Origin: Phytoactinopolyspora alkaliphila
GTDB taxonomy: Bacteria; Actinomycetota; Actinomycetes; Jiangellales; Jiangellaceae
NCBI RefSeq assembly: GCF_010550695.1
Contig: NZ_JAAGOB010000003.1
Coordinates: 62,001 to 126,000 of the forward strand
DNA: 64,000 nucleotides
Reading direction: 5' to 3'
Part shown: positions 35,482-45,900 of the stretch, in pieces
Layout: each line of letters starts with the position of its first letter
Position numbering within the stretch: the stretch's first letter is position 1
The notes under the pieces: generated by a model
What the model was told of the DNA's origin: nothing
Databases searched by the model: none
What the model saw: the letters and a program-made list of their open reading frames with translations, nothing else
Translations under genes and position numbers: made by a program

Positions 35482-36001
35482 GTGCACATCCGAGGATACG
35501 GGCGCGAAGGGCAGATGGATTGTTCCGGGACGGATGGGGATACGACGTCGCGCGGGCACAGCAGCGACCCGGCCTCGTGATTGCGATGGCTATGCACCGG
35601 CGGAATACCGCGCTATGGGAGCGTGACCCATCAGAGAGATGATCTTTCCCGGGCATTGTTACCCCCTGGTATATGCCAGTGGTACGGATTTCCGGGTATG
35701 CCGGACCGTAAATGTTGCACAGGCAAGCCTGGCGTGCGGGAGCATTTGTATCAGAGAGGCCTATGAGCTCGTTTCTATAACAAGTCCATATCGCTTATGA
35801 AACGAAGGCTTAGAGAATGTCGAGGGGCACCATTGACGGAACGCAACTGGCGGCCCGGACTAAGCACGTAAGCGAAACGCCCCCCGCGCTGGGCGTGAGG
35901 GGCGTTTCGCCGCTAAGCCACAGCATCACCCATGGCTTTGCACGTCTGGCCGGAATGCGTGGGCGCGCAGACCGGCAGTTCTTGCGAAGTACGGACTAAG
36001 G
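35482..36001. other. Gene-poor region between the ECF sigma gene and cspA
   Basis: About 520 bp with no credible coding frame and a more AT-rich stretch (about 35640-35830), unusual here. It presumably carries the promoter of the sigma/anti-sigma operon and the cspA terminator. A short frame at 35817-35999 is probably spurious. Confidence 0.6.
35872..35910. terminator. Hairpin terminator downstream of cspA
   Basis: GCGAAACGCCCC (35872-35883) and GGGGCGTTTCGC (35899-35910) pair perfectly over 12 bp with a 15-nt loop, about 90 bp beyond the cspA stop on the minus strand. Confidence 0.75.
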
Positions 36002-36205
36002 TCAGATCGGGCGAACCTGGTCTGCCTGCGGTCCCTTCGGACCCTGCGTGATCTCGAACTCCACGCGCTGGTTCTCATCCAGGGTGCGGTAGCCCTCGGT
36101 CTGGATGGCCGAGTAGTGCACGAAGACGTCGGCTTCGCCGTTGTCCTGCGCGATGAAGCCGAAGCCCTTCTCGGCGTTGAACCACTTGACGGTTCCCTGT
36201 GCCAT
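36002..36205 (-). CDS. cspA: Cold-shock protein (CspA family)
   Basis: A 67-residue CspA protein with RNP1 KGFGFI and RNP2 VFVHYSAI on the single OB fold. It binds single-stranded nucleic acid and destabilises RNA structure. AGGAGG lies about nine bases before ATG 36205. The gap to the next gene is about 270 bp on the 5' side, suggesting a long leader as in other csp genes. A 12-bp hairpin follows the stop. Confidence 0.96.
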   Translation of the reverse strand: MAQGTVKWFNAEKGFGFIAQDNGEADVFVHYSAIQTEGYRTLDENQRVEFEITQGPKGPQADQVRPI

Positions 36206-36477
36206 GTGCTGTGTCCTCCTAGGGGACGGTATGTGGAGCCGCACCGTGCGACTCCGGTTGCTGCTGCCGTCTCCCGCTACCGTGCTAGGCACAGAGAAGC
36301 GAAAAACGCCCGCCATAACAATCCACGGGCGGTCAAGGACGTACGAGGAACTGTTACTGCAACCCGCGGAAACAGTACCACCTTGAGCCCGCGACCCGCA
36401 GCATACGATGTTCGCTCTTTTTGTCAAAGGGGCATTCCGCACCGTGAGCAAAGGCTGATCCGTCAGAAGCCGGAGCC

Positions 36478-37158
36478 TTACGGAAGCTTCCAGTCGACAG
36501 GTGGCTCACCGAGCTGTGTCAAGAGCTCGTTGGCGCGGCTGAAAGGCCGTGAACCGAAGAACCCGTTGCGAGCCGACATCGGACTCGGGTGTGCGGACTC
36601 AATACACGGTGTATTGCCTAGTAGAGGGCGGAGATTCCGGGCGTCGCGGCCCCAGAGGATGGCAACCAGCGGCCGCCGCCGCGCGGCTAGGGCGCGGATC
36701 GCCTGGTCGGTCACGATCTCCCAGCCCTTGCCGCGGTGGGCCGCGGGCTGGCGTGGGGCGACGGTGAGCGCTCGGTTGAGTAAGAGCACTCCGTGGTCCG
36801 CCCACCTGGAGAGGTCGCCGGTGCTCGGCGGCGGATGCCCGAGGTCTTCGCAGTACTCGCGGAAGATGTTGATCAGGCTCGGTGGGAGCGGGCGCACGTC
36901 CGCCGCCACGGAGAAGCTCAGCCCCACGGCGTGACCCGGGGTGGGGTACGGATCCTGGCCGACGATGAGGACGCGGACGTCGTCAAACGGTTGGGTGAAC
37001 GCTCGAAGGACATGCGGACCCGCCGGCAGGTAGGAGCGGCCGGCCGCGATCTCCGCCCGCAAGAACTCGCCCATGGCCGTGACATGTTCGGATACCGGAG
37101 CCAGGGCCTGTGCCCACCCGGGTTCGACAAGCTCGCTCAAGGGTCGCGCGTCCGCCAT
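36478..37158 (-). CDS. ung: Uracil-DNA glycosylase, family 1
   Basis: A 226-residue Ung with the water-activating motif GQDPYP and the C-terminal loop [14 protein letters not shown] that supplies His and the minor-groove Leu/Ser contacts. It removes uracil from DNA. ATG 37158 fits [11 protein letters not shown]; earlier starts give an unlike extension. UdgX lies 9 kb to the left, so the genome has at least two uracil glycosylases in one region. Confidence 0.96.
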   Translation of the reverse strand: MADARPLSELVEPGWAQALAPVSEHVTAMGEFLRAEIAAGRSYLPAGPHVLRAFTQPFDDVRVLIVGQDPYPTPGHAVGLSFSVAADVRPLPPSLINIFREYCEDLGHPPPSTGDLSRWADHGVLLLNRALTVAPRQPAAHRGKGWEIVTDQAIRALAARRRPLVAILWGRDARNLRPLLGNTPCIESAHPSPMSARNGFFGSRPFSRANELLTQLGEPPVDWKLP

Positions 37159-37562
37159 GGCGCACCACTGTAGTGTCCCGCGCGGGCCCACGGTGCGGGG
37201 CTCCGGCATCCGGGTTCTGAACTCCGCGCCGCCCCCGTCGGGTGGCTGGCCGAGCCGCGCCGGCCGGTCGTGCATGCCGGGCAGAGCGATCGGGATGACG
37301 ACGAGCCAGGCAGGCTCGCCCGCCTGCACCGATCCTGTGTCGCGGGGCGAGTGACCGGTTTCACGTCCGCCCGCATGGAAGACGAAAGCCGAGGTTAGTG
37401 GGATACTAGTAGGGTCGTGACCGCAACTCCGCAGGGTTCGGCGCTGAACCGCTGCGCTACTGTTCATCTCGACGTTCTAGCATTCGATCGTCCGATGATG
37501 AGGGGTGCGCCTCTCAGAACACGCCTAGAGGTCGCGACCTCTTAAGTGAGGGAGAAACTCTC
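37159..37562. other. Non-coding divergent region, ung / PhoU-like gene
   Basis: About 400 bp with no credible gene. It must carry both divergent promoters. The palindrome at 37527-37542 is the only clear structure. Confidence 0.6.
37527..37542. promoter_or_regulatory. 16-bp palindrome upstream of the PhoU-like gene
   Basis: AGAGGTCGCGACCTCT is a perfect palindrome 20 bp before GTG 37563, directly upstream of the GGGAG ribosome-binding site. It may be an operator or a hairpin near the 5' end of the mRNA. Confidence 0.45.
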
Positions 37563-38186
37563 GTGCGATTCCGCATGCGACTCTCGCCTGCAGATATCGT
37601 CTTCTACGACCTGTTCACCGCTTCGGCCCAGAATCTGCGGGACGGTGTCCGCGTGCTGTCGGAGGCGCTCGTCCCGGACGCGGACCGTGCGGCGCTGGTG
37701 CCCACTCTCAAGGACATCGAACATACGGGTGACGAGCACACGCACGACATCGTCCGGCGGGTGAACTCGGGCGTGAGGACGCCGTTTCATCGCGACGACA
37801 TCTACCGGCTCGCGGGCGCGCTCGACGACGTGCTCGACGACGTCGAGGCAGCGCTGGATCTGATGGTCCTGTACCGGATCAAGGATCTGCCCAACGGCGT
37901 GGCGTCCATGGTCGACGTCCTCGACCGTGCCGCGGAGCTCACGGCGGAGGCGATGCCGCGCCTGCGCACGGCAGGCGAGCTCACCAAGTACTGGATCGAG
38001 ATCAACCGCCTGGAGAACGAGGCGGACCAGACGTATCGGCGGCTGCTCGCGAGGATCTTCTCGGGCGAGTACGACGCGCTCACGGTGCACAAGCTCAAGG
38101 ACGTCATCGAGACGCTGGAGTCCGCGGTGGACGGATTCGAGACCGTGGCCAACATCGTCGAGCAGATCGCCCTCAAGCAGTCCTGA
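37563..38186 (+). CDS. DUF47/PhoU-like (Pit accessory) protein
   Basis: A 207-residue all-helical PhoU-like protein: FFYDLF-like start (DIVFYDLFTASAQNLRDGVRVL), then IEHTGDEHTHDIVRRVNS and INRLENEADQTYRRLLARIF, which hold the conserved Glu/Asp/His metal ligands of DUF47. These proteins usually lie next to a Pit phosphate transporter; here no pit gene follows. Instead, the 3' end converges on CYTH-CHAD and ppk. This fits a role in phosphate/polyphosphate control. GTG start with GGGAG upstream. Confidence 0.9.
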   Translation: MRFRMRLSPADIVFYDLFTASAQNLRDGVRVLSEALVPDADRAALVPTLKDIEHTGDEHTHDIVRRVNSGVRTPFHRDDIYRLAGALDDVLDDVEAALDLMVLYRIKDLPNGVASMVDVLDRAAELTAEAMPRLRTAGELTKYWIEINRLENEADQTYRRLLARIFSGEYDALTVHKLKDVIETLESAVDGFETVANIVEQIALKQS

Positions 38187-38198
38187 TCACCACCCGGA

Positions 38199-39755
38199 TC
38201 AGCCGCCCGTCCACGTCCGTGGAGCGCCCACTCGCCTGGTGCGTGACCAAGCGTCGGTGAACCGGACCCGCGCCCGCAGGGCGTGATCTTTCTCGACGGT
38301 GGCGAGCGCACCGAGGGCGAAGACGATCTCCGCATCGGCCGGCGGGCGACGCGCCAGCAGATGTAATGCGTCGATGGCCTGATGGGCATCCTCGTGCTCG
38401 CCGAGTATGTCGGTGAGTTTTCGCATCTCCCGCGCGAAGGCCGCGGCGTCGTCGCCGAGCGACATCGCCACCGCTTCGGCCGCGTAGCGAGCCCGCTTGG
38501 CATGCAGCCGCACGCGATGCCACTCCTGGGCAGGGGCATTCTCGCGTAGCGAGTCCGCCGATGCGCGAAGGCGCTTCCATACCTTGTGGGCGAGAGCCGG
38601 GAGCACATCTCGGGCCGACCCACCGGACTCGCCGCCGAACGAGGGGTCGTGGACGGCGGCGACCAACTCGTCGTGCAGGCGCAGATACCGACGGGAGTCG
38701 AGGATCGCGAGCGCGTAGGCGTGCGCCTCCGCGGCGTCGGCCGTGAGCGCGGCCTCGACGAAGGCGTTCACGGGCCCGCTCGGTACCTCCTCGGGGAGGT
38801 GCGCACTGTGGGCGATGAGCCGGGCGCGCAGGACGTCGTTGTTCCGCAGTTCGTTGAGACCACGGGCGAACCAGGCCAGTTCGGACGCCAAGTGGACGGT
38901 CCGGCCTGAGTCAAGGAGGGGCCGGAACGTGCGGAGAGCCCCGCGGAGGCGCCGCGCCGCGACGCGCATCCGGTGCACGGCGTCCTCACTCGACTCCGGC
39001 GCCCAGCGAAACGCCAGGTCGGCCTTGCGCAGTGCTCGGATCTGAACGGCGAGGTAGGCCGTCACGGTGTCGGCGGCCGGGTCGTCCGGACCGGGTTCGG
39101 CTGGATCCGGTACCTCTGGAGGGCTCGTGGCGGCGGGACCCAGTGCCCGGACGACCTTGGCGACGAACTCACCGCCGACGGCTCCCGCGCCGGTGAGTGC
39201 CGCCGCCACCCGGCCGGCGGCCTTGCCGCCCTTGCGCTCGTCGAGTTCCAGCTCGCGGAAGCGTGCCGTGACAGTGCCGTCACCGGTCAGGACGTGCACC
39301 GCGTCGTCGACCAGCTCCGCGACGGGTTTCCCGTTCGCGTTGCGCAGAAGGTACGTAGTTCGGTAGGTGCGTAGCGTCGAGATGTGTCGCACCGGAGACC
39401 CGCGGATGACCGCGCGGACGATCCGCAGCAGCTCGTCCGGTGGCCGGCCGGCCGATGCGGACAACGGCAAGCGGATCTCGTCCCTCACCCCCTGCCTCGG
39501 GTCCGCCGCGGATAGATTCAGGTGCCAGCCCGGATCGTCGCCGGTACGACGCCTGAGCGTGATGCCCTCGCGGATCAAGCGGAGATCTTCGGTGTCGAAG
39601 TAGGAGGATTCCAGCTCGGTCGAGCCGTGATCCTCGACCTCGTGCACGCCCGGCACGTCGTGGAGGTCTGGAAGTCGGAACAGCCCATGCACCCGGAACT
39701 TCTGCTCGGCCTCGCGGCGCGCTGGCGGCGCCGCAGCGGGCTCGGCACGTGTCAC
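38199..39755 (-). CDS. CYTH-CHAD domain protein
   Basis: A 518-residue fusion. The N-terminal CYTH (triphosphate tunnel) domain starts with EAEQK (the ExExK signature) and includes [13 protein letters not shown] and [12 protein letters not shown]; the C-terminal CHAD domain (about 260-510) has conserved His/Arg/Lys-rich helices ([22 protein letters not shown] and [18 protein letters not shown]). CHAD domains bind polyphosphate. GTG 39755 overlaps the ppk stop (GTGA), so the two genes are coupled. Confidence 0.9.
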   Translation of the reverse strand: MTRAEPAAAPPARREAEQKFRVHGLFRLPDLHDVPGVHEVEDHGSTELESSYFDTEDLRLIREGITLRRRTGDDPGWHLNLSAADPRQGVRDEIRLPLSASAGRPPDELLRIVRAVIRGSPVRHISTLRTYRTTYLLRNANGKPVAELVDDAVHVLTGDGTVTARFRELELDERKGGKAAGRVAAALTGAGAVGGEFVAKVVRALGPAATSPPEVPDPAEPGPDDPAADTVTAYLAVQIRALRKADLAFRWAPESSEDAVHRMRVAARRLRGALRTFRPLLDSGRTVHLASELAWFARGLNELRNNDVLRARLIAHSAHLPEEVPSGPVNAFVEAALTADAAEAHAYALAILDSRRYLRLHDELVAAVHDPSFGGESGGSARDVLPALAHKVWKRLRASADSLRENAPAQEWHRVRLHAKRARYAAEAVAMSLGDDAAAFAREMRKLTDILGEHEDAHQAIDALHLLARRPPADAEIVFALGALATVEKDHALRARVRFTDAWSRTRRVGAPRTWTGG

Positions 39756-41830
39756 GTGGTGGTCCGCCGGCGGCGCTTGCGCTCGATCAGCAGGTGCTGA
39801 AGATCCGCCAGCGGTTCTCCGCCGGGGCCGATGTGGACCCGTTCCCACTCCCCACCGGCGCGAAGGTGCCACGCCGACGTCGCCGGATCGAAGGCGAGGT
39901 CGAACATCGCCTCGAGTTCGCTCAGGTGCTCCGGGTGGATGAGCTGGACGAGCGCTTCGACACGCCGGTCCAGGTTGCGGTGCATCAGGTCGGCCGAGCC
40001 GATCCAGTATTCCGGCTGGCCGCCGTTCTCGAACGCGATGATGCGAGAGTGCTCCAGGAAACGGCCCAGAATGCTCAGGGCCCGGATGTTCTCCGACAGG
40101 CCTGGTACTCCGGCGCGGAGACTGCAGATGCCGCGGATCCAGACGTCCACGGGGACGCCGGCTTGGGAGGCGTCGTAGAGAGCGTCGATGACAGCCTCGT
40201 CGACGAGCGAGTTGAGCTTGAGCCGGATCCGTGCCGGCCTGCCCTGCTCGTGGTGCTCGACCTCGCGTTGTATCCGCTCGATAATGCCGGTGCGTAGCGC
40301 GTGCGGCGCCACCAGCAGGCGCTGGTACTCCGATTCGATGGAGTAGCCGGAGAGAGTGTTGAAGAGTAGGTTGACGTCTTCGGCGACCCCGGCGTCGGCG
40401 GTGAGCAGGCCGAGGTCCTCATACAGGCGGGCGGTCTTGGGGTGGTAGTTCCCGGTGCCGATGTGGCTGTAGCGCCGGATCCCGCCGGCTTCGTCGCGTA
40501 CCACCAGGCAGAGTTTGCAGTGGGTCTTCAGCCCCACAAGGCCGTAGACGACGTGGACGCCGGCCTGCTCCAGCTTACGGGCCCACGTGATGTTGGCCTG
40601 CTCGTCGAAGCGCGCCTTGATTTCGACGAGAGCGAGCACCTGCTTGCCGGCTTCGGCGGCGTCGACGAGGGCGTCGATGATAGGGGAGTCGCCGCTGGTC
40701 CGGTACAGGGTCTGTTTGATGGCCAGGACGCGCGGGTCCGCGGCCGCCTGCTCGATGAAGCGCTGCACGCTCGTGGAGAACGAGTCGTACGGATGGTGCA
40801 CCAGGATGTCGCCCTTGGAGATGGCGGCGAACATGTCGGCCGGGGCCGCCGACTCGACGTCCGGCAGGTCGCGGTGGGTTGCCGGGAGGAACGGCCGGTA
40901 CTTCAGCTCGGCGCGATCCAGATCGGCGATACCGCTGAGCCCGGTGAGGTCGAGCGGACCCGGGAGCGAGAACGTCTCGTTGTGGCTCACTCCGAGTTCC
41001 CGCTGGAGAAGATCGAGGACGTGTGGGTCTACGGTCTCCTCGACCTCCAGGCGCACCGCGGGCCCGAAGCGGCGGCGCATCAGCTCGCGCTCCATCGCGG
41101 TGAGCAGGTTCTCGGCGTCGTCCTCCTCGACCTCGACGTCCTCGTTGCGGGTGACCCGGAACGTGTGGTGCTGGAGGACGTCCATGCCGGGGAACAGCAG
41201 GGACAGGTGAGCGGCGATGACGTCCTCGAGAGGGACGAAGCGCTGCTCGGACACGGGCAGGAAACGAGCGAAGTTCGGCGGCACCTTCACCCGGGCGAAG
41301 TGCTCGGTGTCGGTCACCGGATTGCGGACCATCACCGCCAGATTCAGGGAGAGCCCGGAGATGTACGGGAACGGATGCGCGGGATCGACTGCCAGCGGCG
41401 TCAGCACCGGGAAGATCCGCTCCTGGAACAGCGTCCGCAGCCGGACGTGCTCGCTGTCGTCGAGATCGTCCCACCGGGACAGCTCGATGCCCTCCTTGAC
41501 CAGGGCGGGCAGGACGTCGTCGCGGAAACAATGGGTCTGCCGGGTCATCAGCTCCCGAGAGCCGTCGAGGGTCCGCTCCAGCACGTCTCGCGGGAGCAGC
41601 CCGCTAACGGCGGGCACCGCCACCCCGGCCGCGATGCGCCGTTTCAGGCCCGCCACCCGGACCATGTAGAACTCGTCGAGGTTGCTGGAGAAGATCGAGA
41701 GGAACCGGGCTCTCTCGAGCAGGGGCACCGCCGGGTCTTCGGCCAGTTCCAGGACGCGGGTGTTGAAGGCCAGCCAGGACAGCTCACGATCGAGGTACCG
41801 GGCCTGCGTCACCGTCTGTTCGGGAGCCAT
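39752..41830 (-). CDS. ppk: Polyphosphate kinase 1
   Basis: A 692-residue Ppk1: N-terminal [35 protein letters not shown], the phosphate-binding [25 protein letters not shown] and the catalytic His region [26 protein letters not shown] are all present. It makes long-chain polyphosphate from ATP, reversibly. Its length matches the family. It is the upstream partner of CYTH-CHAD (4-bp overlap), and a PhoU-like protein converges on the pair. Confidence 0.97.
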   Translation of the reverse strand: MAPEQTVTQARYLDRELSWLAFNTRVLELAEDPAVPLLERARFLSIFSSNLDEFYMVRVAGLKRRIAAGVAVPAVSGLLPRDVLERTLDGSRELMTRQTHCFRDDVLPALVKEGIELSRWDDLDDSEHVRLRTLFQERIFPVLTPLAVDPAHPFPYISGLSLNLAVMVRNPVTDTEHFARVKVPPNFARFLPVSEQRFVPLEDVIAAHLSLLFPGMDVLQHHTFRVTRNEDVEVEEDDAENLLTAMERELMRRRFGPAVRLEVEETVDPHVLDLLQRELGVSHNETFSLPGPLDLTGLSGIADLDRAELKYRPFLPATHRDLPDVESAAPADMFAAISKGDILVHHPYDSFSTSVQRFIEQAAADPRVLAIKQTLYRTSGDSPIIDALVDAAEAGKQVLALVEIKARFDEQANITWARKLEQAGVHVVYGLVGLKTHCKLCLVVRDEAGGIRRYSHIGTGNYHPKTARLYEDLGLLTADAGVAEDVNLLFNTLSGYSIESEYQRLLVAPHALRTGIIERIQREVEHHEQGRPARIRLKLNSLVDEAVIDALYDASQAGVPVDVWIRGICSLRAGVPGLSENIRALSILGRFLEHSRIIAFENGGQPEYWIGSADLMHRNLDRRVEALVQLIHPEHLSELEAMFDLAFDPATSAWHLRAGGEWERVHIGPGGEPLADLQHLLIERKRRRRTTT

Positions 41831-41904
41831 GCCGCCAATGGTGTCACGCCGACGTTAACGGAGGGTAGACGGTGCGTCACCGTCGATCACCGGCTGTGAT
41901 GGCC

Positions 41905-42882
41905 CTACTCGCCCGCACCCCGCCGGTACGCCACGTCCACGGCGTAGCGGGTGAAGCCGAGCCGCTCGTAGACACGCAGCGCGGCGGCGTTGTCCCCCTC
42001 GACGTAGAGCATGACCTCGCCGGCACCCTGGGCGGCGAGATGACGCAGGCCCACGGCCGTCAGGTGACCGCCGATGCCGGAGCCGTGAGCCTGCGGCGCC
42101 ACGCCAAGGACATACACCTCGCCCAGAGCGGGATCGCCGGGGCTGTCCGGAACGACCGGGTGGATCTTGGTCCAGTGAAAGCCGACCATCTCACCGCCGG
42201 ACTCGGCCACGAAGAAGGCATCGGGATCGAACCACGGCTCGCTCTGTGCGGCCCGGATGTCGTCGATGGTGCGGCTGCCCTGCTCCGGGTGCCAGGAGAA
42301 CGCGGCCGAGTTGACCGCCACCCATGCCTCCTCGTCCTGCCCCGGCTGGAAGGTGCGGACCGTCACCCCCGGGGGCGCCTGTGTGTCGGGGACCGGCCGG
42401 TCGGCCGGACGTCGTAGCTGGAACAGTTCCCTGGCTCGGTCCAGCCCGTGCCGAGCGGCAAGCGCCCGGGCGCCGGGGTGATCGCCGTGCGACCACACCC
42501 ACACCTCGCCCGGCACGGAGTCCAGGAGCTCGCTCAGCAGCGCACCGCCGAGTCCGTGCCGGCGTCGGTCCGGGTCGACCAGGAGTTCCGCCGCCCTCCT
42601 TTCGCCCTGCCGGGCAGCGAAGGCCGCACCGCTCAGAATCTGCCCAGCAGGCGGCACGTGCCCGGCGGGCGGCGTCCGGCCGGCCCGCGGCGTCGGTGCC
42701 GCGTCGTCCGAGGCGACGCCCGCCCATGTGGTCAGCGCCGCGTCGGTGAGTCCTTCCACCGCCGCTTGCCACAGCTCGTCGGAGAACGGCGCCTGACCGT
42801 CCGCCGACCTCGCCCGGTGGGCGAGCTCACCCAGCCGGCGGACGGACTCGGCGCTGAACGTCGTGTCTCGCGTGACTCTCAT
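41905..42882 (-). CDS. mshD: Mycothiol synthase (double GNAT acetyltransferase)
   Basis: A 325-residue protein with two GNAT domains. The C-terminal active one has EVYVLGVAPQAHGSGIGGHLTAVGLRHL (acetyl-CoA pyrophosphate loop) and VMLYVEGDNAAALRVYERLGF. It adds acetyl to Cys-GlcN-Ins, the last step of mycothiol synthesis. ATG 42882 follows an in-frame GTG at 42900. It is next to glnR on the same strand, as in M. tuberculosis (Rv0819-Rv0818). Confidence 0.93.
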   Translation of the reverse strand: MRVTRDTTFSAESVRRLGELAHRARSADGQAPFSDELWQAAVEGLTDAALTTWAGVASDDAAPTPRAGRTPPAGHVPPAGQILSGAAFAARQGERRAAELLVDPDRRRHGLGGALLSELLDSVPGEVWVWSHGDHPGARALAARHGLDRARELFQLRRPADRPVPDTQAPPGVTVRTFQPGQDEEAWVAVNSAAFSWHPEQGSRTIDDIRAAQSEPWFDPDAFFVAESGGEMVGFHWTKIHPVVPDSPGDPALGEVYVLGVAPQAHGSGIGGHLTAVGLRHLAAQGAGEVMLYVEGDNAAALRVYERLGFTRYAVDVAYRRGAGE

Positions 42883-42930
42883 CGGTGCATCATCGCGCAC
42901 CGGCGGCGGACCGACGAGTCGGGCTTTGCT

Positions 42931-43731
42931 CTAGCCGCCCATCCGGATCGCGTCGAGGGAAGCCGGCGACGCCGGACGGTCCGGTGCGTCGGCTGAGTGA
43001 TGATCGTCGGGCAGCTCCACCGGGGCGGGCTGGCGCGTGCCGGCCTGCCGGGAGCCGCGTTGCTGTGGCGGCACGAACCGGTAGCCGACGTTGCGGACCG
43101 TGCCGATCAGTGCCTCGTGTTCGGCCCCGAGTTTTGCCCGCAGGCGGCGGACGTGGACATCGACGGTGCGGGTGCCGCCGAAGTAGTCGTATCCCCAGAC
43201 CTCTTGCAGGAGTTGCGCCCGGGTGAACACCCGGCCTTGGTGCTGGGCGAGAAACTTGAGCAGCTCGAACTCCTTGTACGTCAGCTCGAGGGTGCGGCGG
43301 CCGACCTTCGCGGTATAGGTGGCCTCGTCGATCACCAGATCTCCGGACCGGATCTCATCCGGCTGATCGGATGTGGTGGCGGCCAGCTTGCCCTGCGCCA
43401 GCCGCAGTCTGGCCTCCACCTCGGCGGGGCCGGCGGTGTCGAGCAGCACATCGTCGACGCACCACTCAGCGGTGACCGCTGCGAGGCCTCCTTCGGTGAC
43501 GATGGCGAGCAGCGGGGCGTCCACGCCCGTGGTGCGCAGCAGCCTGGTCAGGCTGCGGGCGTGGGACAGCTCGCGCCGGGCGTCGACGATGACGACGTCC
43601 CCGGCCGGCGCGTCGACCAGTGCCGATCCCTCGGCAGGCATGACCCGGACGTCGTGAAGAAGCAGCCCCAGCGCTGGGAGAACCTCCTCGGGTGGTTGAG
43701 ACACCTGAGTGAGCAGGACGATGGTAGCCAT
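42931..43731 (-). CDS. glnR: GlnR-type winged-helix (OmpR-like) regulator
   Basis: A 266-residue orphan regulator. The degenerate receiver has [24 protein letters not shown] and [16 protein letters not shown], matching GlnR of actinobacteria. The C-terminal OmpR winged helix is [42 protein letters not shown] and [12 protein letters not shown]. It is predicted to control nitrogen assimilation. The start is ATG 43731; a hairpin precedes it at 43772-43800. Its tail is longer (about 40 residues) than in M. tuberculosis. Confidence 0.9.
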   Translation of the reverse strand: MATIVLLTQVSQPPEEVLPALGLLLHDVRVMPAEGSALVDAPAGDVVIVDARRELSHARSLTRLLRTTGVDAPLLAIVTEGGLAAVTAEWCVDDVLLDTAGPAEVEARLRLAQGKLAATTSDQPDEIRSGDLVIDEATYTAKVGRRTLELTYKEFELLKFLAQHQGRVFTRAQLLQEVWGYDYFGGTRTVDVHVRRLRAKLGAEHEALIGTVRNVGYRFVPPQQRGSRQAGTRQPAPVELPDDHHSADAPDRPASPASLDAIRMGG

Positions 43732-43771
43732 ATCGAGTTCTCCTTCGCCGTCGTCCCCGACAAACGCGAAA

Positions 43772-43800
43772 GGACCTGGGGAGCTCCGTCGCCCAGGTCC
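43772..43800 (-). promoter_or_regulatory. Terminator-like hairpin in the glnR leader
   Basis: On the minus strand a 9-bp stem (GGACCTGGG paired with CCCAGGTCC, 11-nt loop) is followed by TTTCGCGTTT, about 40 nt before the glnR start. No gene lies upstream on this strand, so a terminator here would attenuate glnR itself. Confidence 0.45.
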
Positions 43801-43973
43801 TGCTTGGCGCCAAATATAGCGGACCGATGTGATCCCGGTGAAACCGGGCACGCGGCCGGTGCCCGGCAGCGTGCGGCCGTTCGCAGCCCGTGCCCGAGCG
43901 ATCATCGCAGTCGGAAAGGCCGGACCTGGGCGACGGCGCCCGCATCGGCCGTGGAGTGTGATGAGATGGCAAC

Positions 43974-44234
43974 ATGGCAAAGGTGACGCTGCGCTATTGG
44001 GCGGCGCTCCGGGCAGCCGCTGGCACCCCGGAGGAGTCGTACGACGCCGCCACACTCGCCGAGGCGCTGGCCGCGGCGAAAGCCGCGCACGGCGCCGACT
44101 CCCGCTTCGCTGCCGTCCTGGCTATTTGCGCCGTCCTGGTCGACGAGACGCCGCTCGGCAAGCGGGACCCGGAGCGTGAAGAGCTGGGCGACGGCTCGGT
44201 CGTCGACCTGCTCCCGCCCTTCGCCGGCGGGTGA
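43974..44234 (+). CDS. MoaD/ThiS-family sulfur carrier protein
   Basis: An 86-residue ubiquitin-fold protein that begins [14 protein letters not shown] and ends in LLPPFAGG, the double-glycine tail that is adenylated and thiocarboxylated in MoaD and ThiS. It may serve molybdopterin or thiamine synthesis, or another thiocarboxylate pathway. It is divergent from glnR and precedes the sulfur-related block. Confidence 0.9.
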   Translation: MAKVTLRYWAALRAAAGTPEESYDAATLAEALAAAKAAHGADSRFAAVLAICAVLVDETPLGKRDPEREELGDGSVVDLLPPFAGG

Positions 44235-44376
44235 GCGCAACGCGCAGAGGTGGTCGCGCGGGCCGGCCTGACGCGGGCAGGCGCAAGGGAACCGCGACGC
44301 CGTCGTTGACCGTACTGTTGCCGACTTGTTGCCTAACCGGCGGAAGGCTGCGACGCCGGTCTGTCAGGATTGACGA

Positions 44377-45264
44377 GTGCCTTCCGCCCGACTTCCCCTA
44401 GCCGCCGCCGCCCTCGCGGCAGTTCTGGGCTTGGCATCTACTTCCGGGTCGGTGCTGCTGGCCGTGGGGATCGCGATCGTGCAGATCGTCTTTGCTCTGG
44501 GAGTTGTCGGCTCGTCCGATCTCAGCTCGGCCCGCGCCGCGGGATGGCTCGGGTTGACGGCTGGCATCGGCGCGCTGGTCTGGATCGAGCTGTCCGGCAC
44601 GGCGGACCTGACGCCGATGGCCGGCGTGCTCGGACCTACGGTGCTCGCCGCCTTCGTCATCCAGCTGCTCCGGAGGGACGGCCGGAGCGGGCTCAACACC
44701 GCCCTGAGCCTGGTGGTCACCGCCTGTGTACTGATCGTCATGCCCGTGCTCTGGCTGTCGCTTCACACCACTCCCGAGGGAACTCACACGGTGACGCTTG
44801 CCCTGCTGGGGGTGGGCACGGTGGCCCTGGCCGAGGCGCTGCCGATCTCGCGGGCGGTTCGGCGCGTCGTCGGAGTACTGGTCGCCAGTACCGGGGCAGC
44901 GGTCCTGGTTTCGTTGGTGAACACGCTCGGCGAGGCCGTTCCGGCGGTGAGCGCGGTGGTGATCGCCGCATTCGCCGGCGTCATGAGTGCCGTCGCCTTC
45001 GCGGTGGCGGATCGGCTTGCGGGGGAGAGCGGCCTCGGGCTTCCCGTCGCTTCACCGAATGATGATGACCTGTCCGGCGCGGCGGATGCTGAGCCCGGGT
45101 TGACCGCGAGCGGCGCAGGCGGTGTCGCCGCGCCGGCTACGAACGTACCGGTCACCGCAGCGGCCACGAATGCCCCGGCGTCGATCGCGCCGCTTCGCGT
45201 GGTGGGCCCGTTCGTCGCGGCCGCCCCGGCGGCGTATGTGCTCGGCCAGCTCCTGGTGGGCTGA
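44377..45264 (+). CDS. Multi-pass membrane protein of the sulfur block
   Basis: A 295-residue polytopic protein (about eight hydrophobic segments) with an Ala/Thr/Pro-rich segment near residues 230-275 before the last helix. It is not a named family. Position between MoaD and the thioredoxin-like gene matches the conserved exported protein in the homologous M. tuberculosis region. It starts at GTG 44377. Confidence 0.75.
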   Translation: MPSARLPLAAAALAAVLGLASTSGSVLLAVGIAIVQIVFALGVVGSSDLSSARAAGWLGLTAGIGALVWIELSGTADLTPMAGVLGPTVLAAFVIQLLRRDGRSGLNTALSLVVTACVLIVMPVLWLSLHTTPEGTHTVTLALLGVGTVALAEALPISRAVRRVVGVLVASTGAAVLVSLVNTLGEAVPAVSAVVIAAFAGVMSAVAFAVADRLAGESGLGLPVASPNDDDLSGAADAEPGLTASGAGGVAAPATNVPVTAAATNAPASIAPLRVVGPFVAAAPAAYVLGQLLVG

Positions 45265-45321
45265 TTCCCCTGGGTGAGCGGCAAGCGGAACAAACCTCGT
45301 GAAGGAGGCGTTGCGCCAACC

Positions 45322-45744
45322 ATGACCGGAGTTGCTGTCGTACTCGCCGTCCTGGCGCTGGCCACACTGTTCGGGGTCTGGCGGCAGCGGCGCGACGGGA
45401 TCGTGCGATCCGCGCAGGACTCCGAGCCGGCCGATCGGGCGGCTGTCCTGAGCTCTGGCGACCTCGGGGCGGAGTTGGGTTCCCGGGCCACGCTGGTGCA
45501 GTTCTCCACGGCGTTCTGCCAGCCATGCCGGGCCGCACGCGGCACCTTGTCCCACATCGCGGGGACGGAGTCCGGGGTAGCTCACATCGAGATCGACGCG
45601 GAGCGGAATCTGGAGCTGGTGCGGGTGCTGGGCATCGCGCGCACGCCGACCACACTCATCCTCGATGGAGAAGGCAGTGTGGTGGGGCGTGCCACGGGAG
45701 TGCCCCGGATCGGCGAGGTCCGCGCCGTGCTGAATGCCGTGTGA
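45322..45744 (+). CDS. Membrane-anchored thioredoxin-fold protein
   Basis: A 140-residue protein with an N-terminal membrane helix (MTGVAVVLAVLALATLFGVW) and a thioredoxin fold carrying FSTAFCQPCRAARG (CxxC as CQPC) and the cis-Pro segment ARTPTTLI. It resembles ThiX of mycobacteria. ATG 45322 has GAAGGAGG upstream; a GTG at 45274 gives a longer form. It precedes the leader region of the DUF4395 operon. Confidence 0.87.
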   Translation: MTGVAVVLAVLALATLFGVWRQRRDGIVRSAQDSEPADRAAVLSSGDLGAELGSRATLVQFSTAFCQPCRAARGTLSHIAGTESGVAHIEIDAERNLELVRVLGIARTPTTLILDGEGSVVGRATGVPRIGEVRAVLNAV

Positions 45745-45865
45745 GCGAGGGCCGCGCTGTGGTGAGCGCGGACCGGAAGCCTCCGCGCCCCCCGGTGAGG
45801 ACCCGTGGATGCGGCGGCGCATGACCATGTCGTGAGATTTGCTGTCTCATTATGTGATACTGAAC

Positions 45866-45894
45866 GTGACCTCAGCTCTGATCGGCCGTAATCT
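45866..45894 (+). promoter_or_regulatory. Promoter of the leader peptide (leaderless start)
   Basis: A GTGACC -35 (45866-45871, TTGACC-like) and a TAATCT -10 (45889-45894) are 17 bp apart, and the GTG of the leader ORF begins seven bases after the -10. Transcription should therefore begin at or very near the start codon, giving a leaderless mRNA. Confidence 0.6.
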
Positions 45895-45900
45895 AATGGC

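Noticed and set aside
35817-35999. 60-residue plus-strand frame between the sigma gene and cspA
   Set aside because: It spans the cspA terminator hairpin, lacks a ribosome-binding site and has no recognisable motif.
40442-41899. 485-residue plus-strand frame opposite ppk
   Set aside because: It is antisense to a complete Ppk1, has no start signal and no recognisable domain.
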